The translations under genes and the position numbers were made by a program. DNA of 64,000 nt, taken from contig JAVHXQ010000006.1 in NCBI GenBank assembly GCA_031119555.1, positions 18,475-82,474 of the forward strand. Direction: 5' to 3'. Positions 16,471-26,706 of this stretch are shown one piece after another. Source of the stretch: Candidatus Dactylopiibacterium sp. Lineage in GTDB: Bacteria > Pseudomonadota > Gammaproteobacteria > Burkholderiales > Rhodocyclaceae. How positions within the stretch are numbered: position 1 is the first letter of the stretch; each line of letters opens with the position of its first letter. Below the pieces are notes generated by a model, which worked only from the letters and a program-made list of their open reading frames with translations, searched no databases and was not told where the DNA came from.

Positions 16471-17373
16471 TCAGCGCCCCAGTTCGGCCGCCAGCGCGGC
16501 GGCCATGCGCTCGGCCTGGCGCAGGTAGCCGCCGCCGAACAGGTTCAGGTGATTGAGCACGTGGTAGAGGTTGTAGAGCGTCTTGCGTACCTCGTAGCCT
16601 TCATCCGGCGGCCAGGCTTCGCGGTAGGCCGCGTAGAAGGCCAGCGGCAGGCCGCCGAACAGTTCGGTCATGGCGAGGTCGGCCTCGCGGTCGCCGAAGC
16701 AGGCGGCGGGGTCGAACAGCGCGGGCGTGCCGTCGGGCAGGGCGGCGAGGTTGCCGCTCCACAGATCGCCGTGCAGCAGGCTGGGCGCGGGGCGGTAGTC
16801 GAGGAACAGCGCCGGGGCCTTGTCGCAGACGCGTTCGCCGTGTTTCTGCAGATCTCCCCGGAAGCCCCGTTGCGCGGCGCGTTCGAGCTGCGGCGCGAGG
16901 CGCTGGCGCACGAAGAAGCGCGACCAGTTGTCGCCGGGCGCGTTGGCTTGCGGCGTGGCGCCGATGAAGTTGTCGCGCGGCCAGCCGAAGCGTTCGCCCG
17001 TGCAGCGGTGCAGCGCGGCCAGTGCCTCGCCGGCGCGGCGCGCGGGGGTGTCCGCGCGGATCGGCGCAAGGTCCAGCCATTCCAGCATCAGGAAAGCCGC
17101 GTCAGCGGTGCTGCCTTGCGCGAGCACCGCCGGCACGCGGAACGCGTCGCAGCGGGCAAGCGCGCGCAGCCCGTCGGCTTCGGCCGCGAACAGGTCCGCG
17201 CTCGCGGCGTCCGCGTGCCATTTCACGAACACGCGGGTGCCGCCGCCCGTCAGCCGCAGTGCGTGGTGGATGTCGCCACCCGCCACGGGCGCAGCGGACT
17301 CGATGCGGAAGTCCGCGCCGAGCGCCGCGCCGGCCGCGGCCTGCAAGGCGGAATGCAGGGCCGGCGCGAGCAT
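16471..17373 (-). CDS. Fructosamine/ketosamine-3-kinase family protein
   Basis: 300 residues of the fructosamine-kinase branch of the aminoglycoside-phosphotransferase fold: PVAGGDIHHALRL with the ATP loop, VFVKWH with the nucleotide Lys, catalytic SLLHGDLWSGNLA and metal-binding ALFDPAACFGDREADLAMTELFGG. These enzymes phosphorylate the C3 of sugar amines on glycated proteins so that they deglycate. It begins 4 bases after argH on the same strand, so it is probably in the argH operon. Confidence 0.93.
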   Translation of the reverse strand: MLAPALHSALQAAAGAALGADFRIESAAPVAGGDIHHALRLTGGGTRVFVKWHADAASADLFAAEADGLRALARCDAFRVPAVLAQGSTADAAFLMLEWLDLAPIRADTPARRAGEALAALHRCTGERFGWPRDNFIGATPQANAPGDNWSRFFVRQRLAPQLERAAQRGFRGDLQKHGERVCDKAPALFLDYRPAPSLLHGDLWSGNLAALPDGTPALFDPAACFGDREADLAMTELFGGLPLAFYAAYREAWPPDEGYEVRKTLYNLYHVLNHLNLFGGGYLRQAERMAAALAAELGR

Positions 17374-17377
17374 GGGC

Positions 17378-18787
17378 TCAGCGCACGAGGCGGGCGCGGG
17401 CGCGGGCGATGGCCGCGCGGACCTGCGCCGGCGCGGTGCCGCCGATGTGGTTGCGCGAGGCGAGCGAGCCTTCGACGGTGAGCACGCCGAAGATGTCCTC
17501 GTCCAGGCGGTCGGCGGCGCCGGCCACGTGCGCCATCGAGCCGCGCAGCGCGTCGAGCGACATCTCGGGCAGATCGCAGCCCTGGGCTTCCGCCGCGCGC
17601 ACCGCAAGCGCCACGGCTTCGTGGGCGTCGCGGAAGGGCAGGCCGCGCTTGACGAGGTAGTCGGCCAGATCGGTGGCGGTGGCGAAGCCGAGCTTGAGGG
17701 CCTCGCGCATGTTGCCGTCCTTGACGCGGATGCCGGTGAGCATGTCGGCATAGATGCGCAGGGTGTCGATCATGGTGTCGGCCGCGTCGAAGAGCGGTTC
17801 CTTGTCTTCCTGGTTGTCCTTGTTGTAGGCGAGCGGCTGGCCCTTCATGAGCGTCAGCAGGCCGACGAGGTGACCATTCACGCGGCCGGTCTTGCCACGC
17901 ACCAGCTCGGGAACGTCGGGGTTCTTCTTCTGCGGCATGATGGAGCTGCCGGTGCAGAAGCGGTCGGCGAGGTCGATGAAGCCGAAGCGCGGGCTCATCC
18001 AGAGGATGATTTCCTCGGAGAAGCGCGACAGGTGCGTCATCGCGAGCGCGACGGCGGCACAGAACTCGATCGCGAAGTCGCGATCCGACACGGCGTCCAG
18101 CGAGTTCTCGCAGACTTCGTCGAAACCCAGCTCGCGCGCGACGAATTCGCGGTCGATGGGGTAGCTCGTGCCAGCCAGCGCGGCGGCCCCCAGCGGCAGG
18201 CGGTTCACGCGGCGGCGCACGTCGGTGAAGCGCTCGGCGTCGCGGCGCGTCATCTCGTAGTAGGCCATCAGGTGGTGGCCGAAGGTGACGGGCTGCGCCA
18301 CCTGCAGGTGGGTGTGGCCCGGAAGCGGCGTTCCGGCGTGCTTTTCGGCCAGGTCCAGCAAGTTTTTCTGGAATTCGGCCAGCAGCTCAAGGATGCTGTC
18401 CAGCGTGTCGCGCAGCCACAGGCGGATGTCGGTCGCCACCTGGTCGTTGCGCGAACGGCCCGTGTGCAGGCGCTTGCCGGCGTCGCCGATGAGCGCCGTG
18501 AGACGCTGCTCGATGTTCATGTGCACGTCTTCGGCATCCAGGCGCCAGGTGAATTCGCCCCGCTCGATCTCGCTGGCGATCTGCGCCATGCCGCGCTCGA
18601 TGTCGGCGAGATCCTGCTGGCTGATGATGCCTTGGCGGGTGAGCATCCTGGCGTGGGCCAGCGAGCCGCGGATGTCTTGCGCGGCCATGCGGCAATCGAA
18701 GAACACCGAAGCGGTATAGCGCTTGACCAGATCAGATACGGGTTCGGAAAAACGGCCCGACCAGGTGCCGGAGGCTTTGTCTGTCAT
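17378..18787 (-). CDS. argH: Argininosuccinate lyase
   Basis: 469 residues with the superfamily signature [12 protein letters not shown] (catalytic Ser loop), [12 protein letters not shown] and [18 protein letters not shown] active-site blocks. It splits argininosuccinate into arginine and fumarate, the last step of arginine synthesis. The ATG at 18787 faces the AlgZ-like kinase gene across 78 bases; argH beside algZ-algR is also the order in Pseudomonas. Confidence 0.97.
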   Translation of the reverse strand: MTDKASGTWSGRFSEPVSDLVKRYTASVFFDCRMAAQDIRGSLAHARMLTRQGIISQQDLADIERGMAQIASEIERGEFTWRLDAEDVHMNIEQRLTALIGDAGKRLHTGRSRNDQVATDIRLWLRDTLDSILELLAEFQKNLLDLAEKHAGTPLPGHTHLQVAQPVTFGHHLMAYYEMTRRDAERFTDVRRRVNRLPLGAAALAGTSYPIDREFVARELGFDEVCENSLDAVSDRDFAIEFCAAVALAMTHLSRFSEEIILWMSPRFGFIDLADRFCTGSSIMPQKKNPDVPELVRGKTGRVNGHLVGLLTLMKGQPLAYNKDNQEDKEPLFDAADTMIDTLRIYADMLTGIRVKDGNMREALKLGFATATDLADYLVKRGLPFRDAHEAVALAVRAAEAQGCDLPEMSLDALRGSMAHVAGAADRLDEDIFGVLTVEGSLASRNHIGGTAPAQVRAAIARARARLVR

Positions 18788-18865
18788 GATGAGTGAGCGT
18801 GTCCTGCAGGATGAAGGCCGTGCCGTGCGCAAGCGCAGGCCGGCGTGACGATGGGAAGAGGCGCA

Positions 18866-19915
18866 ATGGCTGTGACGGCACAGGCTAGGGACGCAAGTAT
18901 AAAACAAGCGCCGGAGCGCTTCGCGATTCCGGATCGCCTCAAGGTGCTGGTGCCGGATTTCCGCAATCTCGGCGCGCTGCTGCGCGTGCTCGCGCTGGGC
19001 AATCTGCTGATGCTGCTGACGGCGCTGATCGTCACGCCCACGCTCTCCCACACCATGAGCACGGTGATCTCGCTGATCGCGCGCGTGGAGCTGCCGCTGG
19101 TGGTCTTCGCCTGCGCGCTGTACGCCTGCGGCCACCGCCTTCACAACCTGAGCTGGCGCGAACTCACGCTCACGGTCTCCAGCATCGCGCTGGGCGCGAC
19201 CATCGTGTGCCAGACGTGGATCCTGCCGCCGCTGCATTCCGACGCCTACCTGCGCGGCATGCTGTGGGCGCTCGCCGGCGCGATGATCACGGTGGGTTAC
19301 TTCCGCTGGCGCCAGATCGCGCAGATGCCGGCGCTGGGCGAGGCGCGCATCCTCGCGCTGACCGCGCGCATCCGTCCGCATTTCTTCTTCAACTGCATCA
19401 ACGGCGTGCTCGGCGTGATCCGCTCCGATCCGCGCCGCGCGGAGCAGTCGCTCGAATCGATGGCGGAACTCTTCCGCGAGCTCATGCGCGACAGTCGCGA
19501 GCTCGTCTCGCTGTGCGACGAGATCGAGCTGTGCAACCGCTATCTCGAGCTCGAACGCCTGCGCCTGGGCGAGCGCCTGAATGTCAAATGGGAACTCAAG
19601 CACGCACCGCTCAACGCCTTGGTGCCGCCGCTCATGCTGCAACCCCTACTAGAGAACGCGGTCTTTCACGGTATAGAACCAAACCCCGACCCGGGCCTGA
19701 TCCTGCTGCGCATCGTGCGCCGGGGGAACATGCTCGACATGCGCATCAGCAACCCCAGCCACAAGGGGGAGCGCAGGTCGGCAGGAAACCGCATGGCGCT
19801 CAACAACATCCGCGAACGTCTTGCCCTGTTCTTTGATCTGGAAGCGACGCTGACCACGGAGGAACTCGATGGTGAGTTCCGCGTGCGCGTGCGCATACCT
19901 TTGCGTAGGGAGTAG
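18866..19915 (+). CDS. algZ: AlgZ/LytS-type sensor histidine kinase
   Basis: 349 residues from ATG 18866 (GGAAGAGG upstream; in-frame ATG 18851 and GTG 18845 are less well placed). Four membrane segments cover about residues 35-145, followed by a LytS-type kinase domain with [15 protein letters not shown] carrying the phospho-His, and the N-box [19 protein letters not shown]. The classic HisKA domain is absent, as is normal in this family. In Pseudomonas AlgZ works with AlgR on alginate and type IV pili; the regulon here is unknown. Confidence 0.9.
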   Translation: MAVTAQARDASIKQAPERFAIPDRLKVLVPDFRNLGALLRVLALGNLLMLLTALIVTPTLSHTMSTVISLIARVELPLVVFACALYACGHRLHNLSWRELTLTVSSIALGATIVCQTWILPPLHSDAYLRGMLWALAGAMITVGYFRWRQIAQMPALGEARILALTARIRPHFFFNCINGVLGVIRSDPRRAEQSLESMAELFRELMRDSRELVSLCDEIELCNRYLELERLRLGERLNVKWELKHAPLNALVPPLMLQPLLENAVFHGIEPNPDPGLILLRIVRRGNMLDMRISNPSHKGERRSAGNRMALNNIRERLALFFDLEATLTTEELDGEFRVRVRIPLRRE

Positions 19916-19917
19916 AA

Positions 19918-20685
19918 ATGATGGACCAGGTAGCACCCCTGACGGTGTTGATCGTCGACGACGAGGCGCCCGCGCGCGAACGTCTGCGTGACCTGCTGGG
20001 CGACATCGCCGCCGAGCAGCCCACGCGCGTGATCGGCATGGCCGGAAACGGACTCGAAGCCTTGCGCATGCTCGAGAGTGCCGCGGCCGACGTGGTGCTC
20101 GTCGACATCCGCATGCCCGCCATGAGCGGCATCGAGTTCGCCCAGCACGCGAGCCAGCTCAAGACGCCGCCGCGCATCATCTTCGTGACCGCCTACGACG
20201 AGCACGCGGTGCAGGCCTTCGAACTCAACGCCATCGACTACCTGCTCAAGCCCGTGCGCGCCGAGCGCCTCGCGGTGGCGCTGCAGAAGGCCCGCAAGGC
20301 CGCGCCCGTCACGCGCGACGAGCTGGACACCATCGCCGAACCGCGCCGCCACCTCACCTGCAGCGAGCGCGGCCGCATCCACCTGATCCCGATCGCCGAC
20401 GTGCTCTACCTCAAGGCGGAACTGAAGTACGTGACGGCGCGCACCGCGCTGCGCGAGTTCCTGCTCGAAGAATCGCTCGTGCAGCTCGAACAGGAATTCC
20501 CCGAGCGCTTCGTGCGCATCCACCGCAATTGCCTCGTCGCGCGCGAGGCCGTCGTGGGCTTCGAGCGTTCGGTCGGCGAAGACGGCGGCGAGGGCTGCTG
20601 GAGCGTGCGCCTGAACGGCCCGGGCGAACTGCTGCCGATCAGCCGTCGGCAATGGGCCAACGTGCGCGCGGTGCTGGGCGACTGA
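19918..20685 (+). CDS. algR: AlgR-type LytTR response regulator
   Basis: 255 residues. REC domain with VLIVDDEAPARERL, phosphoacceptor Asp in VVLVDIRMPAMSG, VTAYDEHAVQAFELNAIDYLLKPV, then a LytTR DNA-binding domain (150-255) with IADVLYLKAELKYVTAR and FPERFVRIHRNCLVAREAV. The gene starts two bases after algZ. A hairpin and T-rich stretch follow. Confidence 0.94.
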   Translation: MMDQVAPLTVLIVDDEAPARERLRDLLGDIAAEQPTRVIGMAGNGLEALRMLESAAADVVLVDIRMPAMSGIEFAQHASQLKTPPRIIFVTAYDEHAVQAFELNAIDYLLKPVRAERLAVALQKARKAAPVTRDELDTIAEPRRHLTCSERGRIHLIPIADVLYLKAELKYVTARTALREFLLEESLVQLEQEFPERFVRIHRNCLVAREAVVGFERSVGEDGGEGCWSVRLNGPGELLPISRRQWANVRAVLGD

Positions 20686-20716
20686 AGCCCGCCCCGGGCT
20701 GACGTCAGCCTGTTTT
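20686..20716 (+). terminator. Putative intrinsic terminator after algR
   Basis: Two alternative hairpins share bases: AGCCCG-CCC-CGGGCT (20686-20700) and GGCTG-ACGT-CAGCC (20697-20710). The second is followed by TGTTTTG. It lies directly after the algR stop and faces the convergent MarR gene. Confidence 0.5.
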
Positions 20717-20841
20717 GCGCCGTGCGGGCGCAGCGTCGGCGTACCGGCCGCCGGACGTGGCGCATCGCGGTCAGGGCGCTTGTTTCGTACCGCGCTGGCG
20801 CCGCGTGCGCGCCGCGGCGGTTTCCCTTCTTCGCGGGGCGC

Positions 20842-21300
20842 TCAGGTGCCCGCCTCGCCGTCACCCAGACGTGTTTCCAGCTGTGCGAAAACGCGCAGCA
20901 CGGCATCCAGGTCGGTCTCCGCGAAATCCTGCATGAGCGTGGCGCGTCGCGCGCCGAGCACGCCGTCGAGTTCGCGGTTGAGCGCATGCCCGGCTGGCGT
21001 GAGGCGCACGACGCGGGCGCGGCGGTCGTCGCGCACTTCCACGCGCTCGACCCAGCCCGCCGCCACGAGCTGATCGAGCGCGCGCACGAGCGTGGGGCCT
21101 TCCACCTGCATCAGGCTGGCCAGCTCGCCCTGGCGCGTGCCGTCGCCCAGGCGCGCGAGATGCCGGATCGGCAGCGCCGTGGCTTCCGACAGACCGTAGG
21201 GGCGCAGTGCGTCGTCCAGCGCCCGCCGGTAGAGGCGCGCGAGCAGCACGAGTCCGCGCCCGAAGCGTTCATGGCGACTCAGATGGGCCAGCGCCTTCAT
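20842..21300 (-). CDS. MarR-family regulator of the adjacent exporter
   Basis: 152 residues. The winged-helix core reads RQGELASLMQVEGPTLVRALDQLVAAGWVERVEVRDDRRARVVRLTPAG. Its start codon overlaps the stop of the FUSC exporter gene (ATGA at 21300-21297), so the two are translated together. A perfect palindrome before the exporter gene is the likely operator. MarR proteins of such pairs usually respond to phenolic compounds exported by the pump (family knowledge). Confidence 0.9.
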   Translation of the reverse strand: MKALAHLSRHERFGRGLVLLARLYRRALDDALRPYGLSEATALPIRHLARLGDGTRQGELASLMQVEGPTLVRALDQLVAAGWVERVEVRDDRRARVVRLTPAGHALNRELDGVLGARRATLMQDFAETDLDAVLRVFAQLETRLGDGEAGT

Positions 21301-23204
21301 GCCGCACCCTCCGCGAAAGCGAACACGGGCAGGCTGGCGAGCAGGCAGTCCGCCGCGTTCTCCATCGCGCGCCGCACCGCGCTGCCGGCCGGCAGTGCCC
21401 GCGCCGCCTCGTCCAGCCGGGCCGCGGTGCCGGCCGGGGCGCTCACGCCTTCGGCCAGCGCCCGCAGCGCCTGGCGCGCCGCGCGGGCGTCCGCCGTGTC
21501 GCCGGTGGCCGCATCGCGCAGCGTCATCACCGCGCGCGCGAGATTCTGCGTCGCGAGCAGCCCGTCGGGCGCTTCGCCGCCGAGCCGGCCGCCCAGCCGC
21601 GAAAGGTGCAGCATGAGCCGCAGCACGAGGCGTCCGCCGTGCGGATGCCAGCGCGTCAGACGCTCCGGCGCGGCGTCGCGGGTCAGACGATGCAGGTCGG
21701 CGCGCAGGTGGCGCGCCACCTCGCGCGCCTGGCGGTCGAAACGTCGCGGCAGCAGCACGAAGCCGCCCGCCACGAGTGCTGCGCCGGCCAGCAAGGCCGC
21801 GCCACCGGTCAGGATGTGGGCGGCGTTCGCGGGCGCCATGCCGGCCTGACTGGCGAGCAGGAAGCACATGTTGGCGTCCAGTCCCGGCAGGCTGGTACGC
21901 GGATTGGCGCGCATCAGGCCGCCCAGCAGCAGGAAGGGGGCGATGCCCGCGACCAGCGCCAGGCCCTCGAAGGCGTGGGGCTGCACGCAGAACCGGTAGA
22001 AGGTGGCGGCGACCACGCCCGTGAGCACGCCGGCCATCATCATGGGCGCGGCGCGCTGGGGCACCGGCAGCGACCCCAGCACCATCGAAAAGATGCAGAC
22101 GCCCAGCGCCGTGAGTTCGGCGGCGGGATGACCGCTCTTCCATGCCAGCGTGCTGGCGACCAGACAGGCCAGGCCCGCCACGCCGCCCGTGCTGCGTGCC
22201 AGGGCCCAGTCGCGGTGCGGCGCGAGGTAGGCGGCCTTGCGGCTGAATGAGCGCGCGTCGGCCGCCGCGGGGCCGGCGAAGAGCCGCGCCTCGGCGTCCT
22301 GCAGCTGGCGCAGCGCCTGGGCCAGCCGTTCCTGTTCGGGGTTGGCGCTAGTCCAGGAAGGTTCGGACGGCGTGCGCGCGCCCTCGCGCAGAGGCGTGGC
22401 GAAAGCCTCCAGGGCGGCGATCAGCCCGGCGGGCACGGCCTCGCCCCGCGCCGCGCGGGCGCGCACGGCGCGGCCCGCCGCCATGACCGCCAGCGCGGCG
22501 AGGATCAGCGCGTCGACGTGGCGCAGCCGCCGGTAGCCTTCCACCGAGCCCGCCGAGACCATGCTCGCGAGCGCGTCCACGTCGCTCATCTCGGCCAGCA
22601 CGCGGCGCTCCCCCTGCGCCGTGGCGGCGTCTTCGTGCCCCCGCGCGGCGAGGGCGGCAAAGGCCACGGCATCGGCGGCGAGCGTGCGCACGCGCGCGTC
22701 GCGTCGTGACGCCTGCGTGGCGAGTCCGGTCACCAGCGTGACCACCACGACGCCGATCATCGTGCATTCCACGCGCGCGACGGCCAGGCCGGCGCCCGCT
22801 TCGGGCGAGACCAGCGCGGGCAGCACGACCACCGTGGCGGTCATGCCGGTCATGAGCGCGCCGTAGGCGAGCACGCCGCGCAGGATGTGCGTAAGCCCCG
22901 CGCCCAAGGCCACCACGCAGGCGAGGGCGGCGATCTGTACCCCGGGCGGGGCTGCCGCGTGCAGGATCGCGAAGCCCAGCAAGGCGCCCAGCGCGGTGCC
23001 GACCACGCGGTGGAACGCGCGCTCCAGCAGCAGGCCGCGCGAAGGCTGGGCCACGACCCAGATCGGCATCGCCGCCCAGTAAGCGTTCTGGACGTGCAGC
23101 ATGCTCGCGATGGCGAACGCCAGCAGGGCCGCGCCCGACAGGCGCAGCGCGTGCAGCAGGCCGGCGCGGTCGAGCGCGAACCATGGGAGGGCGGAGGTGG
23201 ACAT
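21297..23204 (-). CDS. FUSC-family (AaeB/YccS-like) inner-membrane exporter
   Basis: 635 residues with two hydrophobic blocks (about 15-170 and 345-490), each of five or six helices, separated by a cytoplasmic region, and a soluble C-terminus. This is the fusaric-acid-resistance / aromatic-carboxylate exporter layout. LLERAFHRVVGTALGALLGFA is a typical FUSC segment. No membrane-fusion (AaeA) or outer-membrane gene lies beside it, so the export route is incomplete here. It is co-transcribed with the MarR gene downstream. Confidence 0.88.
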   Translation of the reverse strand: MSTSALPWFALDRAGLLHALRLSGAALLAFAIASMLHVQNAYWAAMPIWVVAQPSRGLLLERAFHRVVGTALGALLGFAILHAAAPPGVQIAALACVVALGAGLTHILRGVLAYGALMTGMTATVVVLPALVSPEAGAGLAVARVECTMIGVVVVTLVTGLATQASRRDARVRTLAADAVAFAALAARGHEDAATAQGERRVLAEMSDVDALASMVSAGSVEGYRRLRHVDALILAALAVMAAGRAVRARAARGEAVPAGLIAALEAFATPLREGARTPSEPSWTSANPEQERLAQALRQLQDAEARLFAGPAAADARSFSRKAAYLAPHRDWALARSTGGVAGLACLVASTLAWKSGHPAAELTALGVCIFSMVLGSLPVPQRAAPMMMAGVLTGVVAATFYRFCVQPHAFEGLALVAGIAPFLLLGGLMRANPRTSLPGLDANMCFLLASQAGMAPANAAHILTGGAALLAGAALVAGGFVLLPRRFDRQAREVARHLRADLHRLTRDAAPERLTRWHPHGGRLVLRLMLHLSRLGGRLGGEAPDGLLATQNLARAVMTLRDAATGDTADARAARQALRALAEGVSAPAGTAARLDEAARALPAGSAVRRAMENAADCLLASLPVFAFAEGAA

Positions 23205-23245
23205 GGGGGAGCGGCGCGAGGGAGAGGCCGCAGTGTAGCAAAATT

Positions 23246-23260
23246 GATAGCCCGGCTATC
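23246..23260 (-). promoter_or_regulatory. Palindromic operator before the FUSC-MarR operon
   Basis: GATAGCC-C-GGCTATC is a perfect 15-base palindrome in an AT-rich pocket, 42 bases before the exporter ATG. AAA and TTT extend the symmetry outside a two-base mismatch. Its size and place fit an auto-regulatory MarR site. Confidence 0.6.
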
Positions 23261-23306
23261 TTTTTGGCTGCGGCTGCGTGTCTTCAGCCGCAGGGCGGCG
23301 CGGGCC

Positions 23307-25403
23307 TCAGCCGGCCGCCGCGACCTCCACGAGGCAGTCGTAGAAGGTGGCGCCGCCGCCGAGGTCGGTCAGCGCCTGGGAGGTGACGGCATTGGCGTTG
23401 CAGCCGTCGCCGGAGAGCTTCTGCCACCAGATCGACGGGGCGCTGACCACGCCCTCGCGCACGCCCGGCGTGCCGGCGTCCACGCGCAGCCAGGCGTGGA
23501 AGGCGCCGCGATCGTTGAAGATGCGCACGCGCGTGCCGTCGCCAAGCCCGCGCGCGGCGGCGTCGGCCGGATGCATGTCTAGCCAGGGCCGCCCCTCGGC
23601 GCGCAGGAAGCGCGGCAGATTGGCGAAGGTGGAATTGAGGAAGTGCCGCGACGGCGGGCTCACGAAGGCGAGCGGGTAGCGCGCGGCGAGCGCGGGATTG
23701 CTGCGCGGGCCTTCGCGCGGCGGCACGTAGTGCGGCAGCGGGTCGTGGCCCTGCTGTGCGAGCGTGGCCGAATGGAATTCGCACTTGCCCGAAGGCGTCG
23801 GGAAGTTGCCCTCGGCGAACGGCGCGTAGGGCGTGGGCAGCGCCAGACGCTGCCAGCCTTCGCTGCGCAGCGTGGCGAGGTCGATGTTGCCGCTGCGCGG
23901 ATGATCGCGCCGGAAGGCCCGGGCGCCGATCTCCTCGTCCGTTTCGCTGAAGCAGGCTTCGTCGAAGCCCATGCGCCGCGCGAGTTCGCGAAAGACCCAG
24001 GTGTTGGGGCGGGCCTCGCCGAGCGGCGCGATGGCGGGTTCGTTGACCATCACGTTGAGGTGGCCGTAGGACTTGTGGATGTCCCAGTGCTCGAGCTGGC
24101 TCGTGGCGGGCAGCAGGATGTCGGCGTAGTCGGCGGTATCGGTCTGGAACAACTCGTGCACGACCACGAAGAGATCCTCGCGCGCGAAGCCGGCGCGGAC
24201 CCTGGCCGATTCCGGCGCCACCGCGACGGGGTTGGCGTTGTACACCATGATCGCGCGCACGGGCGGTTCCCGTGCTTCGAGCAGGGCATCGCCGATGGCG
24301 CTCATGTTCACGTGGCGCGGCGGGAAGCGGGGGTCGGCGGGATACAGCTCGGGGCGTTCGAGTGCTGCGCCGTCGGCGCCGTAGGTGCCCGAGGTGGACA
24401 GCAGGATGCCGCCATGCGGGACGCGCCAGTGCCCCGTCAGCGCCGGCAGGCAGCTGATCGCGCGCATCGCCGAGCCGCCGCCGGCGCAGCGGTTCAGGCC
24501 GTAGTTGGCGCGGATCACGGCGGGGCGGCCCGGCTCGCCGTACTCGTGGGCGAGGCGTTCGATGTCGGCGGCCGCGAGCCCCGTTTCGGCGGCGGCGCGC
24601 GCGGGCGTCCAGTCGGCGACGCGCGCGCGGAGGGCGTCGAAGCCCACCGTGTAGCGCGCGATGTAGTCGTCGTCGCAGAGTCCGTCGCGGATCAGCACGT
24701 GCATGAGCGCGAGCGCGAGCGCGCCGTCGGTGCCGGGCAGGGGGGCGAGGTGCCAGTCGGACTTCTCGGCCGTGAGGCTGCGCACGGGGTCGATGCAGAC
24801 CACGCGCGCGCCATGCCGTTTCGCTTCGACGATGCGGGCCCACAGATGCAGGTTGGAGACGACCGGATTGGCGCCCCAGATCAGGATGTAGCGCGCCTCG
24901 GGGAAGGCCTCGGGGTCGGTGCCCAGGGTGGCGCCGATGGTGGCCTTGTAGCCCTGGAAGCCGGCCTCCGCGCAGATCGTGCGGTCGAGAAAGCTGGCGC
25001 CCAGGCGATGGAAGAAGCGGCGGTCCATCGAGCTGCCCTGCACCAGGCCCATGGTGCCCGCGTAGCTGTAGGGCAGGATGGCGCGCGGGTCGGTGGCGGC
25101 AATCTCGCGGAAGCGGGTGGCGATGGTGTCCAGCGCTTCGTCCCAGCCGATGGGCGCGAAGCGCCCCTCGCCCTTGGCGCCGACGCGCTTCATGGGCGTT
25201 CGCAGGCGCTCCGGCGAATAGGTGCGTTCGAGGTAGTGCGCCACCTTGCTGCACAGCGTGCCGCGCGTGAAGGGCACGTCGTCGGCGCCGCGCAGGCGGA
25301 CCGCGCGTCCGTTCTCGACATCGACCTGCATCGCGCAGGTGTCGGGGCAGTCATGGGGGCAGACCGCGCGCACGCGGCGCACGGCGGGATCGGTCTCGGC
25401 CAT
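23307..25403 (-). CDS. Molybdopterin (bis-MGD) oxidoreductase with [4Fe-4S] site
   Basis: 698 residues of the DMSO-reductase superfamily. Residues 14-50 have the iron-sulfur motif CPHDCPDTC and a fourth Cys in RGTLCSK. Later blocks are GWDEALDTIA, SYAGTMGLVQGSSMDRRFFHRLG, ICAEAGFQGYKATIG, ILIWGANPVVSNLHLWARI and DYADILLPATSQLEHWD; the C-terminal domain (about 570-698) binds the cofactor. There is no Tat signal, so it is cytoplasmic. The substrate cannot be predicted, and no electron-transfer subunit is adjacent. ATG 25403 was chosen because the conserved N-terminus begins there. Confidence 0.9.
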   Translation of the reverse strand: MAETDPAVRRVRAVCPHDCPDTCAMQVDVENGRAVRLRGADDVPFTRGTLCSKVAHYLERTYSPERLRTPMKRVGAKGEGRFAPIGWDEALDTIATRFREIAATDPRAILPYSYAGTMGLVQGSSMDRRFFHRLGASFLDRTICAEAGFQGYKATIGATLGTDPEAFPEARYILIWGANPVVSNLHLWARIVEAKRHGARVVCIDPVRSLTAEKSDWHLAPLPGTDGALALALMHVLIRDGLCDDDYIARYTVGFDALRARVADWTPARAAAETGLAAADIERLAHEYGEPGRPAVIRANYGLNRCAGGGSAMRAISCLPALTGHWRVPHGGILLSTSGTYGADGAALERPELYPADPRFPPRHVNMSAIGDALLEAREPPVRAIMVYNANPVAVAPESARVRAGFAREDLFVVVHELFQTDTADYADILLPATSQLEHWDIHKSYGHLNVMVNEPAIAPLGEARPNTWVFRELARRMGFDEACFSETDEEIGARAFRRDHPRSGNIDLATLRSEGWQRLALPTPYAPFAEGNFPTPSGKCEFHSATLAQQGHDPLPHYVPPREGPRSNPALAARYPLAFVSPPSRHFLNSTFANLPRFLRAEGRPWLDMHPADAAARGLGDGTRVRIFNDRGAFHAWLRVDAGTPGVREGVVSAPSIWWQKLSGDGCNANAVTSQALTDLGGGATFYDCLVEVAAAG

Positions 25404-25420
25404 CTGGGTTTCCCGCGGGC

Positions 25421-26038
25421 TCAGCGCGTCGCCGCGTCGCCGGTGAGTTCGAGGTAACGCTTGCGGTCGGCGTCGAAGCGGGCGCGGATCTGCTCTGCCT
25501 CGCGCTGCTTGGAGGCGATGACCTGGCGGATCGCTTCGAGTTCGGAGGCGTTGATCGAGAGATTCTCGCTCAGCGTGCGCGGCACCGTGCCGCTGGCGGG
25601 CTTCTGCTTCTCGAGCCGGGCGTTGAGCGTGACGAGATCGGATTCGCGCGCGCGCGAGGCGCGGATCTCGCCCTCCAGGTTGCCCAGCTCGCGGTCGCGG
25701 CGGCGGTCGAGTTCGCTGACCGAGGCGTAGGAGTCGAGTAGCACCTGGTCGCGTCGCCGGGCCTCGGCTTCCCGCGCGAGGCGGTCGCGCGAGGCGCGCA
25801 GTTCGGCGTCGCGGCGCACGCGCTGCTCGGGCGTGAGCGGCGCTTCCACGCTGCGCACCACGCGTCCGCCCAGAAGCTCCACGTAGGCGCGGTCGTAGCA
25901 GATCTGCGGCAGGGTGTCGCCGCAGGTGCGGCGGCCGCCCGCGTCGTTGCAGCAATAGGTGCGCGTCTGCGCCTGCGCGGGCGCCGGCAGGGCGAGCATC
26001 AGCAACGGCAGGATCAGCGCCCCGGGCAGCATGCTCAC
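25421..26038 (-). CDS. Secreted Cys-containing coiled-coil protein, unknown function
   Basis: 205 residues: a signal peptide ending in PAPAQA, a short Cys segment [21 protein letters not shown] resembling DUF4124-type N-termini, then a long charged region (60-200) predicted as coiled coil by its heptads of Arg, Glu and Leu. GTG 26038 overlaps the pyrE stop (GTGA) and follows ACGGAG; ATG 26032 is an alternative. It is co-transcribed with pyrE. The family is seen next to pyrE in other betaproteobacteria as far as I recall, without a known role. Confidence 0.8.
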   Translation of the reverse strand: MSMLPGALILPLLMLALPAPAQAQTRTYCCNDAGGRRTCGDTLPQICYDRAYVELLGGRVVRSVEAPLTPEQRVRRDAELRASRDRLAREAEARRRDQVLLDSYASVSELDRRRDRELGNLEGEIRASRARESDLVTLNARLEKQKPASGTVPRTLSENLSINASELEAIRQVIASKQREAEQIRARFDADRKRYLELTGDAATR

Positions 26039-26673
26039 GCGACTCCGTAGGTGTTCCGGTAGGCCTGCACGGCGGGCAGGTATTCGGCGAGGCGGGCATC
26101 GTCCGCGATGAAGCCCATGAGGTCTTCGAGCGTGGCCACCGCCACCACGGGCACTCCGAAGGCATCGCGCACTTCCTGCGCGGCGCTGCGCGTGCCGGTG
26201 CCGCGTTCCATGCGGTCGATCGCGATCACCACGCCGGCCAGTTCGGCGCCCGACGCGCGGATGATCTCCACCGATTCGCGCACCGAGGTGCCGGCCGAGA
26301 TCACGTCGTCGATCACGATCACGCGGCCCTTGAGCGGCGCGCCCACGAGCGTGCCGCCTTCGCCGTGGTCCTTGGCTTCCTTGCGGTTGAAGCAGAAGGG
26401 CGTGTTGCGGCCCTGCGCGGCGAGCTGCATGGCGGTGCCCGCCGCGAGCGGGATGCCCTTGTAGGCCGGTCCGAACAGCACGTCGAAGGACAGGCCGGAG
26501 GCCCGGATCGCCTGCGCGTAGTAGCCGCAGAGTTCGCCGAAGGATGCCCCGTCGTCGAACAGCGCGGTGTTGAAGAAGTACGGCGAAAGGCGGCCCGCCT
26601 TGGTTTTGAACTCGCCAAAACGCAGCACGCCCTTGCGTTCTGCGAGGGCCAGGAAATCACGGCTAAAATCCAC
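26035..26673 (-). CDS. pyrE: Orotate phosphoribosyltransferase
   Basis: 212 residues with the PRPP-binding loop [28 protein letters not shown], and [13 protein letters not shown], the flexible catalytic loop. It converts orotate and PRPP to OMP in pyrimidine synthesis. The start is GTG 26673. Only about 33 bases separate it from the divergent xthA start, so the two promoters must overlap coding DNA. Confidence 0.97.
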   Translation of the reverse strand: MDFSRDFLALAERKGVLRFGEFKTKAGRLSPYFFNTALFDDGASFGELCGYYAQAIRASGLSFDVLFGPAYKGIPLAAGTAMQLAAQGRNTPFCFNRKEAKDHGEGGTLVGAPLKGRVIVIDDVISAGTSVRESVEIIRASGAELAGVVIAIDRMERGTGTRSAAQEVRDAFGVPVVAVATLEDLMGFIADDARLAEYLPAVQAYRNTYGVA

Positions 26674-26706
26674 GGTTCTCTATGACTTCTGACGGAAATG
26701 GCGGAC

